The notes: generated by a model not told the origin, from the sequence alone. 64,000 nucleotides of DNA from Hymenobacter busanensis (GCF_008727865.1 NZ_VTWU01000001.1:434001-498000), one strand, 5' to 3'. Positions 1 through 9,380 are shown, counted from the first letter of the stretch. Numbers and translations: made by a program.

Positions 1-37
1 AGCGGTACCCTTTGACACTGCTCTTTTACACGACTCC

Positions 38-75
38 GCAACAAGCCCGGCCGCCCTGCCGGGCTTGTTGCTTTT
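38..75 (+). terminator. perfect 14-bp hairpin upstream of trpE
   Basis: Positions 38-51 (gcaacaagcccggc) are exactly complementary to 58-71, with a 6-nt loop, followed by ttttc. It ends 45 bp before the trpE start. A loose promoter-like box (TA-CCC-TTTG) lies at 6-14, so the hairpin would be in the trpE leader if that box is used, which suggests attenuation. Otherwise it is simply the terminator of a gene left of the window. The window edge prevents a decision. Confidence 0.6.
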
Positions 76-119
76 CTGCCCGGCGCGAACTGTTTTTCTC
101 CTTTCACGCCTCCGTTGCC

Positions 120-1604
120 ATGCCCGCCGCTATTCATTTGCGCACCCGCCACCTGCGCCTGCCCGCCGATACCGTAACGCCCGTCGGGCTGTACCTGCGC
201 CTGCGCGACCAGTACCCCGGCTGCCTGCTGCTCGAAAGCTCCGACTACCACACCCAGCAAAACGCTTTTTCCTACATCGCCTGCCACGAACTGGCCCGTT
301 TTGAGCTGCGGGGGGGCGAGTTGCTGGAGCGCCTGCCCGACGGCACCGAGCACCACCGCACGCTGACCAACCCGCGCCACGAAGCCCTGGACTGCCTGCG
401 CCAGTTTGCCGGCCGTTTCCAAGCCCCCGAAACGGGCCATCCGTTCATCAGCGGCGGTTTGTTTGGGTTCATGGGCTTTGGCGCGGCGCAGTACTGCGAA
501 GACGTGCAGTTTCGGAACGATAAGCCCGCTGCCGGCCCACTGCCCGATGCCCGCTACGGCTTGTACCGCTACGTGCTGGCCCTGAATCATTTCCGGCAGG
601 AGCTGCATATTTTCGAGCATACCCCCGAAGGAGCCGAGCCCGACGAAGCGGCGCTGCAGCGCCTGCTGAGCGTGGTGCGCAGCCCCGTGCGGCCCACGTT
701 TGGCTTTGCGCTGGAAGGGGAGGAGACCAGCAACCAGACCGACGACGATTTCCGCTCGATTCTGGCCGCCGGCCGCCAGCACTGCCTGCGCGGCAACGTG
801 TTTCAGCTGGTGCTGTCGCGCCGGTTTCAGCAGCGGTTTCGCGGCGACGAGTTTCAGGTGTACCGTGCCCTGCGCGCCATCAACCCCTCGCCGTACTTGT
901 TTTACTTCGACTACGGGCACTACCGACTGCTGGGCTCGTCGCCCGAGCCGCAGCTGCTGGTAAACGGGCGCGAAGCCAGTATTTTCCCCATTGCCGGCAC
1001 ATTCCGCCGCACCGGCCACGATGCCGAAGACGCCGCGCTAGCCGAAAAACTGGCCGCCGACCCCAAGGAAAACGCCGAGCACGTGATGCTGGTGGACCTG
1101 GCCCGCAACGACCTCGCCCGCCACGCGCAGCACGTGGAAGTGCGCCGCTTCCGCGAAATCCAGTACTACTCGCACGTCATTCACCTCGTCAGCCACGTGG
1201 CCGCCACACTGGCCGACGGCACCGATCCGCTGCAGGTAGCAGCCGATACCTTTCCGGCCGGTACGCTGTCGGGGGCGCCCAAAGTGCGGGCCATGCAGCT
1301 CATCGACGAGTTGGAGCCCACGGCCCGAGGCCTCTACGGCGGCTGCATCGGCCACCTGGGCCTCGGCGGCGACTTCAACCACGCCATTTTCATCCGCTCG
1401 TTTGTGAGCATTGGCGGCACGCTCTACTACCAGGCCGGCGCGGGCGTGGTGGCCAAGTCGGAAGTGGAGTCGGAGCTGAACGAAGTGCACCACAAGCTGG
1501 CTGCACTACGTCAGGCGCTGAAACAGGCCGCCGCCGCGCAAGAGGAAGTGCAGGCCGTGGAAATCAGACCGGCCGCGGCTGAAGCCACATCCACATCCAG
1601 GTAA
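120..1604 (+). CDS. trpE: anthranilate synthase component I
   Basis: TrpE converts chorismate to anthranilate using ammonia supplied by TrpG, the first committed step of tryptophan synthesis in the cytosol. The 494-aa product has the chorismate-binding domain in its C-terminal half, with the GTLSGAPK motif at about residues 381-388 and a helix rich in conserved acidic residues after it. The reading frame is open back to position 12, but that extension runs through the upstream hairpin and is Cys/Arg-rich, so the ATG at 120 is preferred. It heads a contiguous trpEGDCFBA block. A para-aminobenzoate synthase (PabB) is the main alternative for this family, but the context argues strongly for TrpE. 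Confidence 0.95.
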   Translation: MPAAIHLRTRHLRLPADTVTPVGLYLRLRDQYPGCLLLESSDYHTQQNAFSYIACHELARFELRGGELLERLPDGTEHHRTLTNPRHEALDCLRQFAGRFQAPETGHPFISGGLFGFMGFGAAQYCEDVQFRNDKPAAGPLPDARYGLYRYVLALNHFRQELHIFEHTPEGAEPDEAALQRLLSVVRSPVRPTFGFALEGEETSNQTDDDFRSILAAGRQHCLRGNVFQLVLSRRFQQRFRGDEFQVYRALRAINPSPYLFYFDYGHYRLLGSSPEPQLLVNGREASIFPIAGTFRRTGHDAEDAALAEKLAADPKENAEHVMLVDLARNDLARHAQHVEVRRFREIQYYSHVIHLVSHVAATLADGTDPLQVAADTFPAGTLSGAPKVRAMQLIDELEPTARGLYGGCIGHLGLGGDFNHAIFIRSFVSIGGTLYYQAGAGVVAKSEVESELNEVHHKLAALRQALKQAAAAQEEVQAVEIRPAAAEATSTSR

Positions 1605-1675
1605 GGCATTGGTCGCGTCGACGTAGCAAAGTCAGCCTTCAGCAAACTCTTCCATCAGCACCAGCGAAGCACCTC

Positions 1676-2248
1676 ATGAAGATTCTCGTTTTTGATAACT
1701 ACGACTCTTTCACCTACAACCTCGTGCAGGTGCTGCGCGAGCTGGGCCACGGCGACCAGCTGACGGTGCGCCGCAACGACCAGCTTAGCCTCGACGAGGT
1801 GGAAGCCTACGACGCGGTGCTGCTTTCGCCCGGTCCTGGCATTCCTTCCGAAGCCGGGCTGATGCCCCAACTGATTCGGCGGTACGCGCCCACAAAACGC
1901 ATGCTGGGCGTGTGCCTCGGCCACCAGGGCATTGCCGAAAGCTTTGGCGCCGAGCTGCTGAACCTGCCCGAGGTGCTGCACGGCGTGGCTACCGATGCTG
2001 TGGTGTCGGTGCCCGACGAGCGGCTGTTTCAGGGCCTGCCCGGGCGGTTCCTGGTAGGGCGCTACCACTCGTGGGCCGTGTTGCCCAGCTCCATGCCCGC
2101 TTGTCTGGAAGCCACTGCCTTCGACGACGCTGGCGAAGTAATGGCTCTGCGCCACCGCCAGTTCGACGTGCGCGGCGTGCAGTTTCACCCCGAATCCATT
2201 CTGACCGAACACGGCCACCGGCTGCTGCAAAACTGGCTCGATGGCTAA
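1676..2248 (+). CDS. trpG: anthranilate synthase component II (glutamine amidotransferase)
   Basis: A 190-aa class I glutamine amidotransferase that hydrolyses glutamine and passes ammonia to TrpE. The nucleophile Cys80 lies in GVCLGHQ, and the catalytic His171 and Glu173 are in FHPES. The N-terminal DNYDSFTYN motif is typical of the TrpG/PabA family. The length is that of a stand-alone subunit, with no fusion to TrpD. It starts 71 bp after trpE and is presumably co-transcribed with it. TrpG and PabA cannot be separated by sequence alone, and a single subunit may serve both pathways. Confidence 0.94.
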   Translation: MKILVFDNYDSFTYNLVQVLRELGHGDQLTVRRNDQLSLDEVEAYDAVLLSPGPGIPSEAGLMPQLIRRYAPTKRMLGVCLGHQGIAESFGAELLNLPEVLHGVATDAVVSVPDERLFQGLPGRFLVGRYHSWAVLPSSMPACLEATAFDDAGEVMALRHRQFDVRGVQFHPESILTEHGHRLLQNWLDG

Positions 2249-2314
2249 CGGGCCCGCCCGTCCGTCTTTCTTCGCTCTACTACTTACTACCTGCTTACCC
2301 ACACCGCCGCTACC

Positions 2315-3313
2315 GTGAAAGCCACCCTCACCGCCCTCTTCGACCACCAAACCCTCGACCGCGCCGAGGCCCACGACGTAATGCTGCGCCTGGGCCAAGG
2401 CGAGCTGAACGCCGCCGAAACGGCCGCCTTCCTCACCGTGTACCGCCTGCGCCCCATTACGGTGCCCGAGCTGGCCGGCTTCCGCGACGCGCTGCTCGAC
2501 CTCTGCCGCGACCCGCAGCTGGATACGCACGAAGTACTCGACATCGTGGGCACCGGCGGCGACGGCAAAAACACGCTCAACATCAGCACGCTGGCGAGTT
2601 TTGTGGTGGCCGGCGCGGGCTACAAAGTGGTCAAGCACGGCAACATCGGCGTATCGTCGGCGGTGGGAGCTTCCAACATCCTGGCCTACTTCGGCTACGA
2701 CTTTGATGCGCCGAATGAGCTGCTGCAGCGGCAGCTCGACGTGGCCAACATTTGCTTTCTGCACGCGCCGGCATTCCACCCGGCCATGCGCCACGCCGGG
2801 CCGGTGCGCCGCGAATTGGGCCTGCGCACGTTCTTCAACATGCTCGGCCCGCTGGTAAACCCCGCCCGGCCCGCCGCGCAGCTCCTGGGCGTGTATAGCC
2901 TGGAGCTGCTGCGCCTCTACCAGTACCTGCTGCAGGAAACCGGCACGCGCTACGCCGTGGTGCACGCCCTCGACGGCTACGACGAGCTGAGCCTGACCGG
3001 CGAAGCCAAAATTGCCACTTCCGGCGACGGCGAAACCCTGCTGAGCGCGGCGGCCCTGGGCCTGCCCACCTGCTGCCCCGACGACCTGGCCGGTGGTCAG
3101 ACGGTGGAAGAGTCGGCTCGGCTGTTCCGGCAGGTGCTCGACGGCAAAGGCACCCGCGCCCAAGTAGACGTGGTGGCCGCCAATGCTGCCCTCGGCATCC
3201 GCTGCCTCAACACCAGACTCTCCCTGCCCGATGCGCTGGAGGCCGCCTACGAGTCGCTCGACTCGGGCCGCGCCCGCCACGCCTTTACCGCGCTGCTCAC
3301 CACGCAGGCGTAA
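2315..3313 (+). CDS. trpD: anthranilate phosphoribosyltransferase
   Basis: Transfers the phosphoribosyl group of PRPP to anthranilate, the second step of the tryptophan branch. The 332-aa protein carries the glycine-rich PRPP-binding loop GTGGDGKNT from residue 79 and the KHGN anthranilate/PRPP motif at 107-110, both family hallmarks. The start codon is GTG. No in-frame ATG lies nearby, and the N-terminus aligns in character with the helical domain of the family. It follows trpG by 66 bp. Confidence 0.95.
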   Translation: MKATLTALFDHQTLDRAEAHDVMLRLGQGELNAAETAAFLTVYRLRPITVPELAGFRDALLDLCRDPQLDTHEVLDIVGTGGDGKNTLNISTLASFVVAGAGYKVVKHGNIGVSSAVGASNILAYFGYDFDAPNELLQRQLDVANICFLHAPAFHPAMRHAGPVRRELGLRTFFNMLGPLVNPARPAAQLLGVYSLELLRLYQYLLQETGTRYAVVHALDGYDELSLTGEAKIATSGDGETLLSAAALGLPTCCPDDLAGGQTVEESARLFRQVLDGKGTRAQVDVVAANAALGIRCLNTRLSLPDALEAAYESLDSGRARHAFTALLTTQA

Positions 3314-3381
3314 TTTCTTCGTCGCCTTTCACGCCGCTTGGGGTGCCGCCCAGAAACCGGGCACCACTGGTGGCCTTCGCC

Positions 3382-4215
3382 ATGACCTCTACCGTTTCAC
3401 CCCCCGACGTGCTGGCCCGCATTGTGGCTCACAAGCAGCTGGAAGTGGCCGAGCGCCGCGCACTCGTGCCGCCCAAAAAACTGGAGCAAAGCCCGTATCT
3501 GGCGTCGCCCACGTTGTCGCTGGCCGGCTACCTGCGGCGGCCCGAACTGAGCGGCATCATTGCCGAGTTCAAGCGCCGCTCGCCCTCCAAGGGCTGGATC
3601 AACGAGTTTGCGCCGGTGGAGCGCACCACGCTCGGCTACATGCAAGCCGGCGCGTCGGCGCTGTCCGTTCTCACCGATACCGAGTTTTTCGGCGGCAAAA
3701 ACGAGGACCTGACCACTGCCCGCCGCTTCAACCTGTGCCCTATTCTGCGCAAGGACTTCGTGGTGGACGAGTACCAGCTGCTCGAAGCCCGCAGCATTGG
3801 GGCCGATGCCGTGCTGCTGATTGCGGCCGTGCTGGAGCCGCAGCAGGTGCGCCGCCTCGGTGAGCAGGCCAAGGCCCTGGGACTGGAAGTGCTGCTGGAA
3901 GTGCACGACCGCGCCGAGCTGGAGCGTACGCTTGATGTATCCCTCGACGCGGTAGACCTCGTAGGGGTGAACAACCGTGACCTGCGCGACTTCTCCGTGA
4001 GCTTCGACCGCAGCCTGGAGCTGGTGGAGCTGCTGCCCGCTCACCTCGGCCGCGTGGCCGAAAGCGGCCTGCGCACCGCCCAGGACATTCAGCTGCTGCG
4101 CCGCGCCGGCTTCGAGGGTTTTCTGATTGGCGAAACATTCATGCGCCACGGCCGGCCCGAAAAAGCCTGCGCTACGCTTGTGCAGCAGCTGCGCGACCTG
4201 GAACCTGCCCGCTAA
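3382..4215 (+). CDS. trpC: indole-3-glycerol phosphate synthase
   Basis: Closes the indole ring of CdRP with loss of CO2, giving indole-3-glycerol phosphate. From the ATG at 3382 the product is 277 aa, a normal length for monofunctional TrpC. The phosphate-binding and catalytic Lys segment AEFKRRSPSKG lies at 61-71, followed by LRKDFVVDEYQ, VGVNNRDL and AESGL, a standard order for this TIM barrel. An in-frame GTG at 3343 would add 13 residues without family character, so ATG is preferred. The stop is only 15 bp before the trpF start. Confidence 0.95.
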   Translation: MTSTVSPPDVLARIVAHKQLEVAERRALVPPKKLEQSPYLASPTLSLAGYLRRPELSGIIAEFKRRSPSKGWINEFAPVERTTLGYMQAGASALSVLTDTEFFGGKNEDLTTARRFNLCPILRKDFVVDEYQLLEARSIGADAVLLIAAVLEPQQVRRLGEQAKALGLEVLLEVHDRAELERTLDVSLDAVDLVGVNNRDLRDFSVSFDRSLELVELLPAHLGRVAESGLRTAQDIQLLRRAGFEGFLIGETFMRHGRPEKACATLVQQLRDLEPAR

Positions 4216-4230
4216 TTGTCGTCCCCGCTC

Positions 4231-4908
4231 ATGCCCACTATCGCCGCCTCTGCCCAACGCAATCTGCTGCCGGTGCCCAATGCGGGCCGCCGCCTGGTGA
4301 AAGTGTGCGGCCTGAAATACCCCGATAATGTCGCCGCCGTGGCCGCCCTCGGCCCCGATATGCTCGGCTTCATCTTCACCCCGAAGTCGCCGCGCTACGC
4401 GGCCGATACGCTCGATGCCGCCCAGCTGCGCGGCCTGCGCGTAGCCAAAGTGGGTGTGTTCGTCAACGAGAAGCCGGCCGTTATCCGGCGGTTGGCCCTG
4501 CATTTTGGGCTCGACGCGGTACAGCTGCACGGGCAGGAGTCGGCGGCCGAGTGCGCGACGCTGGCCGCAGCGGGCTTGCCCGTTCTCAAAGCCTTCGGAG
4601 TAGGAGAGACCTTCGATGTGCGGCGGCTTGATGATTACGCTCCGCACTGCTCGTTTTTCGTGTTCGACACGGCCGGACCGGCGGCGGGTGGCAACGGGTT
4701 TGCCTTCGATTGGAGCCTGCTACAGGCCTACGACCTGCCCACGCCGTATCTGCTGGCCGGCGGCCTCGGGCCCGAACACGCGGCCGAACTCCGGCAGCTG
4801 CAGCTTCCCGGCTTGGCCGGCTTCGATTTCAACAGCAGGTTGGAGCTGGCGCCGGGCCTCAAAGATGACGCATTGGTGCAGCGCGTGCTGCGCGAGTTGC
4901 GCAACTGA
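4231..4908 (+). CDS. trpF: phosphoribosylanthranilate isomerase
   Basis: Catalyses the Amadori rearrangement of phosphoribosylanthranilate to CdRP. The product is 225 aa. The catalytic Cys26 lies in KVCGL, and the general-acid Asp is in FDTAGP, followed by a glycine-rich phosphate loop and LAGGLGPE. A TTG at 4216 would extend the N-terminus by five residues; the ATG at 4231 is chosen. As in most Bacteroidota, trpC and trpF are separate genes but adjacent and tightly packed. Confidence 0.93.
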   Translation: MPTIAASAQRNLLPVPNAGRRLVKVCGLKYPDNVAAVAALGPDMLGFIFTPKSPRYAADTLDAAQLRGLRVAKVGVFVNEKPAVIRRLALHFGLDAVQLHGQESAAECATLAAAGLPVLKAFGVGETFDVRRLDDYAPHCSFFVFDTAGPAAGGNGFAFDWSLLQAYDLPTPYLLAGGLGPEHAAELRQLQLPGLAGFDFNSRLELAPGLKDDALVQRVLRELRN

Positions 4909-4952
4909 CACTTCCCGCGGCATCCGCTGCGGGCTAACACTACCAGAACATC

Positions 4953-6140
<1,188 letters not shown>

Positions 6141-6150
6141 AGCCTTAGGT

Positions 6151-6168
6151 AAAACGATAGGTCGTTTT
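6151..6168. repeat. short palindrome after trpB
   Basis: aaaacga at 6151-6157 is complementary to tcgtttt at 6162-6168 around a 4-nt loop, 11 bp past the trpB stop. It could be a weak terminator (the right arm ends in T4) or an operator half-site pair. No function can be assigned. Confidence 0.4.
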
Positions 6169-6260
6169 GCAGAAAGAACCGGTCTGAAGTATGCTTGACT
6201 TCCGGCAAACAACCGCGTGACCGTTCAGAAGTCCGCTAGTGGCTTGCCCGGAATCGTCCC

Positions 6261-6302
6261 CAAATTCCGTGACATCCGTCTAATCCGTCCGAATCCGTGG
6301 TC
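6261..6302 (+). repeat. dispersed ATCCG-type intergenic repeat, copy 1
   Basis: A periodic element containing four near-copies of attccgt/atccgt and ending in gaatccgtggtc. Two related copies in opposite orientations lie at 62662-62706 and 62835-62870. Its last bases include the GTG used as the trpA start. Confidence 0.75.
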
Positions 6303-7082
6303 AATCGATTTGCCGACCTCTTTGCCCGCAAGCCTTCGGGCGTGCTCAACCTCTACATCACGGCGGGCTACCCCAGTTTGCACGACACGGTGCCGCTGCT
6401 GAAAACCCTGGCCGAGAGCGGCGCCGACGTGCTCGAAATCGGCGTGCCCTTTTCTGATCCACTGGCCGACGGCCCCGTGATTCAGCAAACCAGCTCCGCT
6501 GCCCTGCGCAACGGCATGACGCTGAAGTTGCTGCTGCAGGAATTGCAAGGCATCCGCCAGGTGCTGCCCGACACCCCCTTGCTGCTCATGGGCTACCTGA
6601 ACCCGGTGCTGCAATACGGCATGGAGGCGTTCTGTCAGCAGACCGCCGCCGCGGGCATCGACGGCGTGATTCTGCCCGACCTGCCGGCCGAAGAATACGC
6701 CGCTCTGTATCAGGAAACCTTCCGCCGCCACAACCTGCGCCCGGTTTTCCTCATCACGCCTCAAACCGCCGAAGCCCGCATCCGCCGCCTCGACGAACTG
6801 ACCGACGATGCCTTTCTCTACTTGGTGTCGGGCCCCGGCCTGACGGGCGGCAACCAAACCGCCGACCACAGCAGCCAGGATGCTTACCTGGCCCGCGTCG
6901 AAGCCCTGAACCTGCGCAATCCGCGCCTCGTGGGCTTCGGCATTGCCGATAAAACTTCCTTCGAGCGGGCCTGCCAGCACGCCCACGGCGCCATCATCGG
7001 CTCGGCACTGCTGCGCGCCCTCGACGGGGCCGCCGACCCGCACGAAGCCGCCCGGCAATTCGTGCGCAGCATCCGCCAGTAG
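6297..7082 (+). CDS. trpA: tryptophan synthase alpha chain
   Basis: Cleaves indole-3-glycerol phosphate and channels indole to TrpB. The 261-aa product contains the catalytic pair Glu47 (VLEIGVPFSD) and Asp58 (PLADGP), and the phosphate-binding segment VSGPGLTGG. The start must be near the GTG at 6297: the family-typical N-terminus (NRFADLF, then NLYITAGYP) begins immediately after it and the next Met is far inside the barrel. That GTG falls in the tail of an intergenic repeat that recurs near guaA. This is the last tryptophan gene of the block. Confidence 0.94.
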   Translation: MVNRFADLFARKPSGVLNLYITAGYPSLHDTVPLLKTLAESGADVLEIGVPFSDPLADGPVIQQTSSAALRNGMTLKLLLQELQGIRQVLPDTPLLLMGYLNPVLQYGMEAFCQQTAAAGIDGVILPDLPAEEYAALYQETFRRHNLRPVFLITPQTAEARIRRLDELTDDAFLYLVSGPGLTGGNQTADHSSQDAYLARVEALNLRNPRLVGFGIADKTSFERACQHAHGAIIGSALLRALDGAADPHEAARQFVRSIRQ

Positions 7083-7183
7083 TCCGCGGCCCGCACCGAG
7101 CCGCAAACGCACACCACCACCACATGGCCGCCGTTGGCGGCCGCGCCGACTGGAAAGCCAGCGCCACATCGTATTTCCCCGCC

Positions 7184-8209
7184 ATGATTATTCATCCCCA
7201 GCCGAACCTCACCCCCGACGCCCACGCCGCCCTCATCGAGCAGTTGCGGCAGCTGCGCTTCAAGGTGACGCCCGTGCGCACCCAGCACGCCGATTACCTT
7301 GTGGCCCTCGGCCCCCCAGACGTGGACCTGCGCCGCATTGCCGCCCTGCCCGGCGTGCGCGACGTGCATCGCGTGTCCGACGACTATAAGCTGGTGAGCC
7401 GCAAGTGGCGCGTGCACCCCACCGTGCTCGATCTGGGCGACGACATTCGCCTCGGCGAAGGCAGCCTGAGCATTGTGGCCGGCCCGTGCAGCATCGAAAA
7501 CGAGGCGCAGATGGAAGCCGTGATGCAGCACCTCGTGCAAAGCGGCGTGCGGCTGATGCGCGGCGGCGTGTTCAAGCCCCGCTCGTCGCCGTACTCGTTC
7601 CGCGGCCTCGGCCTGGAGGGTTTGCGCGACTTCTACCGCCTCGCCCGCCAGCACGGCCTGCGCATCGTCACCGAGGTCATGCAGGTGTCGCAGGTAGAGG
7701 AGATGGTCGATTTCGTGGACGTGTTTCAGGTGGGGGCCCGCAATACCCAGAACTTCAACCTGCTCGATGCCTTGGGCGGCGTCGACAAGCCGGTGCTGCT
7801 CAAGCGCGGTGTGTCGGGCACCATCGACGAGCTGCTGCACTCGGCCGAATACATCTTCTCGGGCGGCAACGAGGACATCATCCTCTGCGAGCGGGGCATC
7901 CGGACCTTCGAAACCGCCTCGCGCAACACCCTCGACCTGAACGCGGTGCCCATCCTGAAAGAGAAAACCCACCTGCCCGTCTTCGTCGACCCGTCGCACG
8001 GCATCGGCCTGCGCGAGCATGTTGCGCCGCTGGCCCTGGCCGCCGTTATGGCCGGCGCCGACGGCATCCTCTACGAAACCGCCCCCGTGCCCGAGCGCGC
8101 CGCCTCCGACGGGCAGCAGACGCTGAACTTCGACGAATCGGCCCGGCTGGTAACGGCTATGCGCCGCACCTACGCCCTGCGCCGCGAGTTGGAAGCCGAA
8201 CTGGCCTAA
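7184..8209 (+). CDS. aroF: 3-deoxy-7-phosphoheptulonate (DAHP) synthase, class I beta type
   Basis: Condenses phosphoenolpyruvate with erythrose 4-phosphate, the entry step of the shikimate pathway. The 341-aa product has an N-terminal ferredoxin-like (ACT-type) regulatory domain at about residues 1-70, linked by DDYKLVSRKW to the TIM barrel. Barrel motifs include GPCSIE (100-105), GGVFKPRSSPYSF and the metal-site segment FVDPSHGIG. This architecture resembles the Thermotoga-type enzyme, whose extra domain binds aromatic effectors; feedback control here is inferred. There is no chorismate mutase fusion. An ATG at 7124 is in frame but adds 20 non-conserved residues. The position directly after trpA suggests co-expression with the tryptophan genes. 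Confidence 0.93.
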   Translation: MIIHPQPNLTPDAHAALIEQLRQLRFKVTPVRTQHADYLVALGPPDVDLRRIAALPGVRDVHRVSDDYKLVSRKWRVHPTVLDLGDDIRLGEGSLSIVAGPCSIENEAQMEAVMQHLVQSGVRLMRGGVFKPRSSPYSFRGLGLEGLRDFYRLARQHGLRIVTEVMQVSQVEEMVDFVDVFQVGARNTQNFNLLDALGGVDKPVLLKRGVSGTIDELLHSAEYIFSGGNEDIILCERGIRTFETASRNTLDLNAVPILKEKTHLPVFVDPSHGIGLREHVAPLALAAVMAGADGILYETAPVPERAASDGQQTLNFDESARLVTAMRRTYALRRELEAELA

Positions 8210-8390
8210 GCGTCAGAAAACACGAACCCTACGGCAAAGGCTGAACTGGGCTGAAAACGGTTTGCTCCGTTGCTGCTGCATCGTGGAGCTACAAACAGAA
8301 AGGGCTGCGCCGATACGTCACTTCCGTGTTAAGTCAAAAGTATCAGAATGTTGGCTGAAAATTAATTTCGACGGCAACCCCAGTGGTGCA

Positions 8391-8421
8391 TTTGTATTGC
8401 TGCGAATGATTCTTATATTTG
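8391..8421 (+). promoter_or_regulatory. Bacteroidota-type promoter for the phhA leader
   Basis: TTTG at 8391-8394 and TATATTTG at 8414-8421 match the Bacteroidota -33 (TTTG) and -7 (TAnnTTTG) consensus with 19 bp between them. Transcription would begin near 8425-8428, giving a leader of about 175 nt before phhA. This is the best promoter match found in the window. Confidence 0.75.
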
Positions 8422-8429
8422 GCCCTGTC

Positions 8430-8519
8430 ATGCTGAACCAGTCCATTAAGTGCAACTTTACGCTGTACGTCCGCCCCATGAATGGGGACGGAGCCGTGCC
8501 GTTGCATATAGGAGGATGA
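8430..8519 (+). CDS. putative 29-aa leader peptide upstream of phhA
   Basis: A 29-codon ORF whose ATG lies within a few bases of the predicted transcription start. It contains one Phe codon (8457-8459) and one Tyr codon (8466-8468), and its TGA stop (8517-8519) overlaps an ATG at 8516 that is in frame with phhA. A ribosome paused at the Phe/Tyr codons would leave 8488-8495 free to pair with the terminator arm, whereas one at the stop would cover it. This layout suggests attenuation, but one Phe and one Tyr are few for a classical leader, so translation is uncertain. Confidence 0.35.
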   Translation: MLNQSIKCNFTLYVRPMNGDGAVPLHIGG

Positions 8520-8588
8520 AGCTAAAGCAGCTACCGACCCTGATTCAACCTAGCCCGGCTCCGTACCACGGAGACCGGGCTTTTTTTT
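8488..8588 (+). promoter_or_regulatory. candidate attenuator: antiterminator and intrinsic terminator in the phhA leader
   Basis: The terminator stem pairs 8552-8564 (agcccggctccgt) with 8568-8581 (one bulged A) around a 3-nt loop, and T8 runs from 8581 to 8588. Segment 8488-8495 (acggagcc) is exactly complementary to 8557-8564 in the left arm, so the two pairings exclude each other. The terminator ends 14 bp before the preferred phhA start. Whether the switch senses an amino acid through a leader peptide or a ligand directly is unknown. Confidence 0.7.
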
Positions 8589-8602
8589 GCCCGAATGCCC
8601 TT

Positions 8603-9328
8603 ATGGAAGCCCGTCATCTGACCGCCGAAGACCACCTCGTGTGGAAAGTGCTGTTTGACCGCCAAACGGCGTTGCTGCACCGTCGCGCTGCTGCGCCCTT
8701 CATCAAAGGGCTGCAACAGCTGGGGTTGACCCGCGAGGCGGCCCCCAGCCTCGAAGAGCTCGACCAGCGCCTGCACCGCCTCACCGGCTGGAACATCGTG
8801 CCCGCGCCCGGCCGCATCGACGACCGCACGTTTCTGGGTTTGCTGGCCGAGCGCAAGATGCCCGTCACCCGCTGGATTCGGCCCATGCGGCACTTCGACT
8901 ACCTCTCGGGGCCCGACCTCTTCCACGATGCCTTCGGCCACTTGCCCTTGCTGACCGACCCGCACTGGGCGGCCTGGATGGAGCACTTCGGCCACATGGC
9001 CCGCCACCACCTGGCCGATGCGCAAGCCGTGGAGCAGCTGGTGCGCCTGTTCTGGCACACCGCCGAGTTTGGCCTGGTGCGCGAGGGGGAACACCTGCGC
9101 GTGTACGGCGCCGGTTTGCTGTCGTCGGCGGCCGAGCTGCACCACTGCCTCAGCGACGACGCGGTGCACACGCCTTTCGCAATGGAAGCAACGCTGGAAG
9201 CCTCGATCATCCGCGACGGGTTCCAGGCTTCGTACTTCGTGCTGCCCAGCTGGGAACACCTCTCCGACGCCACGGCCGAGCTGGCCGTGCGCCTGGCCGT
9301 GGTGCCGTGGCCGGCAGTGGCGCAGTAA
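8603..9328 (+). CDS. phhA: phenylalanine 4-monooxygenase (phenylalanine hydroxylase)
   Basis: A pterin- and iron-dependent aromatic amino-acid hydroxylase converting phenylalanine to tyrosine with O2. The 241-aa product has the facial-triad iron ligands His108 and His113 in FHDAFGHLPL and Glu155 in HTAEFGLV. It lacks the regulatory ACT domain of animal enzymes, as is usual in bacteria. The ATG at 8603 is preferred. An in-frame ATG at 8516 would add 29 residues encoded across the leader terminator and would be coupled to the upstream small ORF through an ATGA overlap. The gene sits next to tryptophan and shikimate genes but has its own promoter, so it may be regulated separately to balance phenylalanine and tyrosine. 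Confidence 0.93.
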   Translation: MEARHLTAEDHLVWKVLFDRQTALLHRRAAAPFIKGLQQLGLTREAAPSLEELDQRLHRLTGWNIVPAPGRIDDRTFLGLLAERKMPVTRWIRPMRHFDYLSGPDLFHDAFGHLPLLTDPHWAAWMEHFGHMARHHLADAQAVEQLVRLFWHTAEFGLVREGEHLRVYGAGLLSSAAELHHCLSDDAVHTPFAMEATLEASIIRDGFQASYFVLPSWEHLSDATAELAVRLAVVPWPAVAQ

Positions 9329-9380
9329 CGGCAGACGATGCAAGAGGCAGCCGCTAACAGGAGAAGCCAATGTTTGGAAA

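Noticed and set aside
12-119. N-terminal extension of trpE to position 12
   Set aside because: It translates the terminator-like hairpin and a Cys/Arg-rich stretch that does not look like TrpE; the ATG at 120 is better.
1655-3280. 541-codon open frame on the minus strand across trpG and trpD
   Set aside because: It is the mirror of two well-supported genes in GC-rich DNA; its product is His/Gln/Ala-rich with no family motif.
8430-8602. T-box or other named riboswitch in the phhA leader
   Set aside because: No T-box bulge sequence or other class-specific core could be recognised by eye; only the attenuator geometry is supported.
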